Assembly (NCBI GenBank): GCA_017858515.1 | Contig: JAFMBM010000005.1 | Location: forward strand, 22,440 to 86,439 | DNA: 64,000 nucleotides | Reading direction: 5' to 3' | From: Cryomorphaceae bacterium | GTDB taxonomy: Bacteria > Bacteroidota > Bacteroidia > Flavobacteriales > Schleiferiaceae | Shown: positions 60,593 through 64,000 of the stretch, in pieces | How the letters are laid out: the number at the start of each line of letters is the position of its first letter | Position numbering within the stretch: position 1 is the first letter of the stretch | Made by a program: the position numbers and the translations under genes | The notes under the pieces: generated by a model | What the model saw: only the letters and a program-made list of their open reading frames with translations | The model's database searches: none | What the model was told of the DNA's origin: nothing

Positions 60593-62587
60593 CTACTTCG
60601 CTCGATAAACAGTCTGCATAGCAAGAACATGAGGAAAACTAAGGCACGCAATAAAAATGAAGAAAACACCCCAAGGAAGCGGTTCGTTAAGGCTTGCTTG
60701 TGCTGGCCAGAGAAAATAAAAGAGTGCAAATAAGAGCCACGCACCCATATTAAATGGCAAGGAATGCACCCATATGGATTGATGACTTATATTTAAATGA
60801 CGCTGAATGTGCTGCCAGCCTGTAAAACTGTGTTGTCCTATAAAATAGAGTCCAAATGCAATTACGAGTGGAAGCTGGGAACCTAACAACAACCAGATTA
60901 CTGTAATGGCAAAAGAGCTTTGCTTTCGCCAAATGGCCCACCCCAACCAAGGGAGTAGGGCCCAGACTGGACAGGCCGCTGGTAAGCGCAGGTCTCCCAT
61001 GGAGCGTAAAATGGCATTGGTCTCTTGGAAATGAGTGCCTAGAACGTAAACCAAAACAGATGCTCCCCAGAAAAAAGAAGCGGGCTTTTTGAAATGCCAC
61101 AAAGCGCCATCGGCTTGTCCAAAGTGCCAAGAGGAGTATAGTAGAAAAACACCGAGCCCCAAGCTTGAATTATACAACCAGACCAATGCCATCGATAACA
61201 TTAATGCGAGGTACTTAAAGATGAAACCAGAGGCTTTTTTTAGATTCCAACGACCCGTTGAGAGCAAATGATCAACCGCTCCATGTGGAATACCGACGGT
61301 TATCAATCCGAGAGCCAATAGACTGTATGATACAATACGTTGTGTGTCGGTATTGTATCCCAAAACGAGGAGCAAGAGCGTCAAAAGGGTCAATATTATA
61401 GGGCGGGAAAGTTCGCTGTGAAATAATTTACGAGCGAGTGATGATAAAAACGGTTTCCAAGGCAGCTGGATGAAAATGGAAGCATCTTCTTGGAAATTGG
61501 TTTTCTCATCGAGGAATCGCATTACTTTTTGAATGCCAGTAGATTCGAATAGGGAAAGAAAAATGCGCTTACCCTCTGCTGGTTGTCGCTTCAATATGTC
61601 GAGCAGTAAAGCATCATAAAAAGCGAATCGCCCTCTAAAGGCATCGGAGTGCTTGACGTTGTGCTCACAAACATTCCCTCCATTTACCATAGTTTTGGTT
61701 AACTCACGAGCATGGTAATACATGTTTTTGAAAGCATAACCTGTGCTTGGTTTAATGTTATAGTTTCTTGCGCCTAAGTAGACTACACCTGAAACATTTA
61801 GGCTCTCCATCGGAGTGTTACTCATTGGAATACACCCTTGTTCAATGGCCAACGTAGTGTAGCTATTAAAGTGCTGCGACGTGTATTTCTTTAATAGTTC
61901 CTCCGCTTCGGGCAACTGAAGGATCTCGGACCCGAAACGAGTAACCTCTACTAGTGCTGTAGTTGGAGAGAAAGGCAATACATAAACAAATTGTGTGTGC
62001 CCTAATTGCTCTATGTTGAAATCCATGAAGCGGAAAGCAAGGGGGGAATCCATTGCAATTTGGGTTTCAATCATCCACCCCACAAAGCTTTGATGAATAT
62101 GCGTTTGGCCGCCTTGGGAAAGGGCGTGGTTGGGCGTGCGGGAATCGAAAATAGTAGTTCCGCGAATCTTCTGCTCCTGTACTTGAACGAAAGGCCCGTC
62201 AGCATCTTCAGAAATGACCTCTATTTCAGCTAGGATATGGGTCCATTGAAAGCTCTCGCGGAGTTGATCTATTTGTTTGTACAGATCGATGCTGGAAATA
62301 TGATTGTACGTATACGGAAATAGGGGTGTCTCGTCTTTATTAGGGAGGATAACCGTCTCCCAAGAATGAGATATGATAGGCTTGAGCGCATGGCCAATCG
62401 GTTCTTGGTCGTCCGACCAAAAACAAAAGGTTTTATCGCGCGTGTCTTTCTTCACGCGATCAATCAGTAGAACCTGAGCATTCTGAAGCAGGCCGGCCCG
62501 ATGCATCTCCAAGAGCAATAAGGAGGCAGATGCCCCTATACCGCAGAAGATGTAATCATAGGATCCCGATGGAATGATGGGGTTCAA
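60593..62587 (-). CDS. Lycopene beta-cyclase fused to Brp/Blh beta-carotene 15,15'-dioxygenase
   Basis: One 664-residue polypeptide. Residues about 8-385 are a CrtY-type flavoprotein: YIFCGIGASASLLLLEM (dinucleotide fold), TFCFWSDD, IFDSRTP, GYAFKNMYYHA. Residues about 393-664 are a membrane dioxygenase of the Brp/Blh family with about seven segments and its conserved His sites: GIPHGAVDH (432-440), SWHFGQAD (486-493), IGQHSFTGW (583-591), FPHVLAM (651-657). Lycopene would become beta-carotene, then two retinals. The frame is continuous with no internal start. It begins at TTG, 31 codons or less from an in-frame alternative, and lies 118 bases after rhodopsin 2. Confidence 0.92.
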   Translation of the reverse strand: MNPIIPSGSYDYIFCGIGASASLLLLEMHRAGLLQNAQVLLIDRVKKDTRDKTFCFWSDDQEPIGHALKPIISHSWETVILPNKDETPLFPYTYNHISSIDLYKQIDQLRESFQWTHILAEIEVISEDADGPFVQVQEQKIRGTTIFDSRTPNHALSQGGQTHIHQSFVGWMIETQIAMDSPLAFRFMDFNIEQLGHTQFVYVLPFSPTTALVEVTRFGSEILQLPEAEELLKKYTSQHFNSYTTLAIEQGCIPMSNTPMESLNVSGVVYLGARNYNIKPSTGYAFKNMYYHARELTKTMVNGGNVCEHNVKHSDAFRGRFAFYDALLLDILKRQPAEGKRIFLSLFESTGIQKVMRFLDEKTNFQEDASIFIQLPWKPFLSSLARKLFHSELSRPIILTLLTLLLLVLGYNTDTQRIVSYSLLALGLITVGIPHGAVDHLLSTGRWNLKKASGFIFKYLALMLSMALVWLYNSSLGLGVFLLYSSWHFGQADGALWHFKKPASFFWGASVLVYVLGTHFQETNAILRSMGDLRLPAACPVWALLPWLGWAIWRKQSSFAITVIWLLLGSQLPLVIAFGLYFIGQHSFTGWQHIQRHLNISHQSIWVHSLPFNMGAWLLFALFYFLWPAQASLNEPLPWGVFFIFIACLSFPHVLAMQTVYRAK

Positions 62588-62639
62588 GCGGATAGTAGAT
62601 TTTGTACTTGATTCAATTAGGAAAACTTGAATAGAAAAA

Positions 62640-62669
62640 GGAAGGAATCGCAGATAAGCGAATCCTTCC
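62640..62669 (-). terminator. Terminator between rhodopsin 2 and the CrtY-Blh gene
   Basis: Arms at 62658-62669 and 62640-62651 (12 bases, one mismatch) with a 6-base loop, followed on the minus strand by TTTTTC. It lies between the rhodopsin stop and the fusion start. No good promoter was found in the 52 bases between hairpin and gene, so read-through is the likely source of fusion mRNA. Confidence 0.75.
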
Positions 62670-62704
62670 CTTTCTCCATTTTAATTTAAACGGTTCTGTG
62701 ATTT

Positions 62705-63424
62705 TCAGTCTTCAGTTTTACGGGATAAGCTGTAAATCACAAGACCAAAACCAATTTTGTTAATCGCGTCTGCGATGTTGTATACAATATCCATAGCATG
62801 AGCAGCCGCAGCTGGGTCAGATACAAGTTGTATTCCGAATAAACCCCCAGGTGTTCCTAAAATATATCCAAGCGGATAAATCGCCCAACCTACTAATACA
62901 AACCATCCAAGAATACGGGTAGCTTTTGTAACCTGAGGTCCTGCGGATTTTGCAAGTTTTGCAACCTCACCAAACCAAATTAGATAAACAATGTAGAAAT
63001 ATGCCACTCCAGACAAAATGCCCCATAAAACGCTATTGTCACGATCCATAGTTTCCCCAAAATAACCTGTTATCAGCATTACTAGAGATGCCGCAATCAG
63101 TTTCCACAATAAACCAATTTTTGCACCCGCTTTTTTAGTGATGAGATAGAACTCCACACACATGAGCGGTACGGTAAGAATCCAATCCACATAGCGGAAG
63201 AATGTGGGAGAGTCACCCGTTTCCAAGTTGTAGCCGCGCATATAATAGTAATGCACCGCCGCAATAAATGTAATCAGTCCGGAAACAAGAACGGATGTTC
63301 TCCATTTCGGCGAAGTGATGCTTAATTCAAAGAAGAAGAAAACAGATGCAGCCATCATAGCCATCGTTCCAATAAAGAACGTAAAGGCAACGTAGTTGTC
63401 GCTTGCAATTTTTAAATGCTCCAT
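62705..63424 (-). CDS. Proteorhodopsin-type light-driven proton pump, copy 2
   Basis: 239 residues with the same key positions as copy 1: Asp80, Thr84, Glu91, Met88, His58, Gly135 and Lys223. Differences (about 21 by eye) cluster in the loop after helix A (ELSIT versus EVNNT), the D-E loop (GETMDRDN versus GEVLDRDG) and the last five residues; no active-site residue changes. It is followed by a terminator and then the retinal-making fusion enzyme, so this copy is the one physically linked to chromophore supply. Confidence 0.96.
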   Translation of the reverse strand: MEHLKIASDNYVAFTFFIGTMAMMAASVFFFFELSITSPKWRTSVLVSGLITFIAAVHYYYMRGYNLETGDSPTFFRYVDWILTVPLMCVEFYLITKKAGAKIGLLWKLIAASLVMLITGYFGETMDRDNSVLWGILSGVAYFYIVYLIWFGEVAKLAKSAGPQVTKATRILGWFVLVGWAIYPLGYILGTPGGLFGIQLVSDPAAAAHAMDIVYNIADAINKIGFGLVIYSLSRKTED

Positions 63425-63534
63425 TTCCTCATTTTCTATTTTCCCTACTCATTGGGCTTTTCGGTTGCGCCATGTTTTTTTAACTGATTGCATCTTCAGT
63501 GTCGTCAATAACAATTCAATAATATTTTTGTTTT
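63425..63534 (-). promoter_or_regulatory. Rhodopsin 2 leader, duplicated block
   Basis: Matches the leader of rhodopsin 1 over about 110 bases; the core is 63444-63499, with CTGA-N8-TCAG at 63484-63499. A weak promoter-like pair, TTG (in GTTGGC) 16-17 bases before TATTATTG, lies at the upstream edge. A short frame running through the block (63449-63634) is interrupted by a stop in copy 1 and is not considered a gene. Confidence 0.6.
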
Positions 63535-64000
63535 CCTTGCCAACGACACAATACTTTGGCAGTAGCCGATTTTGAGGCGCTTTCGAATCATAAGACATTG
63601 GATTTAACCATAGCGAAGACCTTGAAGTGGGCACTTAAACGACAATGGATTAGAGCGTTTGCTTGTGCGTCACTCTATTTATCCTTTATCCCTTTGTCCA
63701 ATTTCACGAACGTATAAACTCAATCTAGGATTCAAGCAAAGAGTGTATTTAAATGCCAAGAACCCGCCATCTGCACATATAACTATCTGCCTTTTGGAAA
63801 CCGCTCGGTAAGACAGACTCCTTAATTGAGGTTCTTATATAGCGGCTTAACATACCACTTCCTTTGCCCCAAGAAAAGGGTGAATTCCTTTGTTCATAGT
63901 TTCTGTTTATTGGAAGCAATCCTAAAAGCGGACGCCCATATTTATGTGTAAGCTCCCCATTTTTAGTACAGATCTAAATTATAAAATACTTTCATTGTTT
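63535..64000. other. Window edge without a clear gene; open frame 63749-63973 on minus strand
   Basis: No start-to-stop gene is convincing. A minus-strand frame of 74 codons (63973 to the TAA at 63749) reads KYGRPLLGLLPINRNYEQR, SPFSWGKGSGMLSRYIRTS and SVLPSGFQKADSYMCRWRV without an ATG. It could be a gene remnant or chance; I recognise no family. The rest is AT-rich. Confidence 0.25.

Noticed and set aside
59324..63424. Sodium- or chloride-pumping rhodopsin
   Set aside because: Helix C has D-T-E (80, 84, 91) rather than NDQ or NTQ, so proton pumping is expected.
63449..63634. Short minus-strand frame in the rhodopsin 2 leader
   Set aside because: The homologous DNA before rhodopsin 1 has a stop in the same frame, so the similarity is that of a leader, not of a protein.
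1..64000. CRISPR array, prophage, integron or intact IS element
   Set aside because: No regularly spaced repeats, phage structural genes, integrase or complete transposase were seen; only one IS3 remnant.

Overview
The window is a piece of a Bacteroidota chromosome, most likely a marine member of the Flavobacteriales. Evidence: lipoproteins and secreted proteins ending their signal in SCK/GCK or NAQ/EAQ, a T9SS-like C-terminal domain, class-typical genes (DUF4175, IPExxxVDY-type protein between rnc and pyk, tandem sigma/anti-sigma/outer-membrane cassette), promoters of the TAnnTTTG type close to start codons, almost no Shine-Dalgarno sequences, and proteorhodopsin genes with a flavobacterial DTE motif and Met at the tuning site. 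There is no rRNA, CRISPR array, prophage or intact insertion sequence.

Layout. 0-18 kb: partial S41 protease, dCMP deaminase, secreted esterase, tRNA-Leu, prs-rplY-pth, gatC-plsC, trpS, a sigma/anti-sigma/OMP cassette, rnr, a thioredoxin-like protein, M1 peptidase, a metallo-beta-lactamase fold hydrolase, an RsiV-like lipoprotein, a membrane LytTR regulator and rpiB. 18.03-18.46 kb: a non-coding, AT-rich gap with several DnaA-box-like 9-mers, lying where the G/C bias of the + strand appears to flip (C-rich to the left, G-rich to the right); it is a candidate replication origin. 18.5-44 kb: MORN-repeat protein and Nudix hydrolase, ALDH7, cupin, a Zn/Mn ABC transporter lacking a local ATPase, tRNA-Cys, folB-gltX, DUF4175-ybeY-mnmG, methyltransferase, holB, pgk, cvpA, two paralogous lipoproteins, pheS, a dehydratase, pyk, rnc, fabF, acpP, purN. 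44-56.7 kb: rnhA, GH3, M23, enoyl-CoA hydratase/ABM/PaaZ, ABC ATPase, LpxH-type phosphatase, yjdM, polA, metallophosphoesterase.

57-64 kb is an accessory phototrophy island, all on the minus strand. It holds two rhodopsins about 91% identical to each other with near-identical leaders, a single 664-residue polypeptide that joins lycopene beta-cyclase (CrtY) to the Brp/Blh beta-carotene 15,15'-dioxygenase, a decayed separate lycopene cyclase pseudogene next to an IS3-family transposase remnant, and a second decayed frame. Together the fusion would turn lycopene into beta-carotene and then into retinal, the chromophore of both rhodopsins. Each rhodopsin is followed by a strong hairpin terminator, so the enzyme after rhodopsin 2 is probably made by read-through. 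Both rhodopsins keep the glycine equivalent to Gly156 of xanthorhodopsin, so a carotenoid antenna is possible.

All calls come from reading the sequence by eye; no database search was run. Start codons were moved where a shorter form removes an implausible extension, restores a signal peptide or gives an ATGA/TAATG junction.
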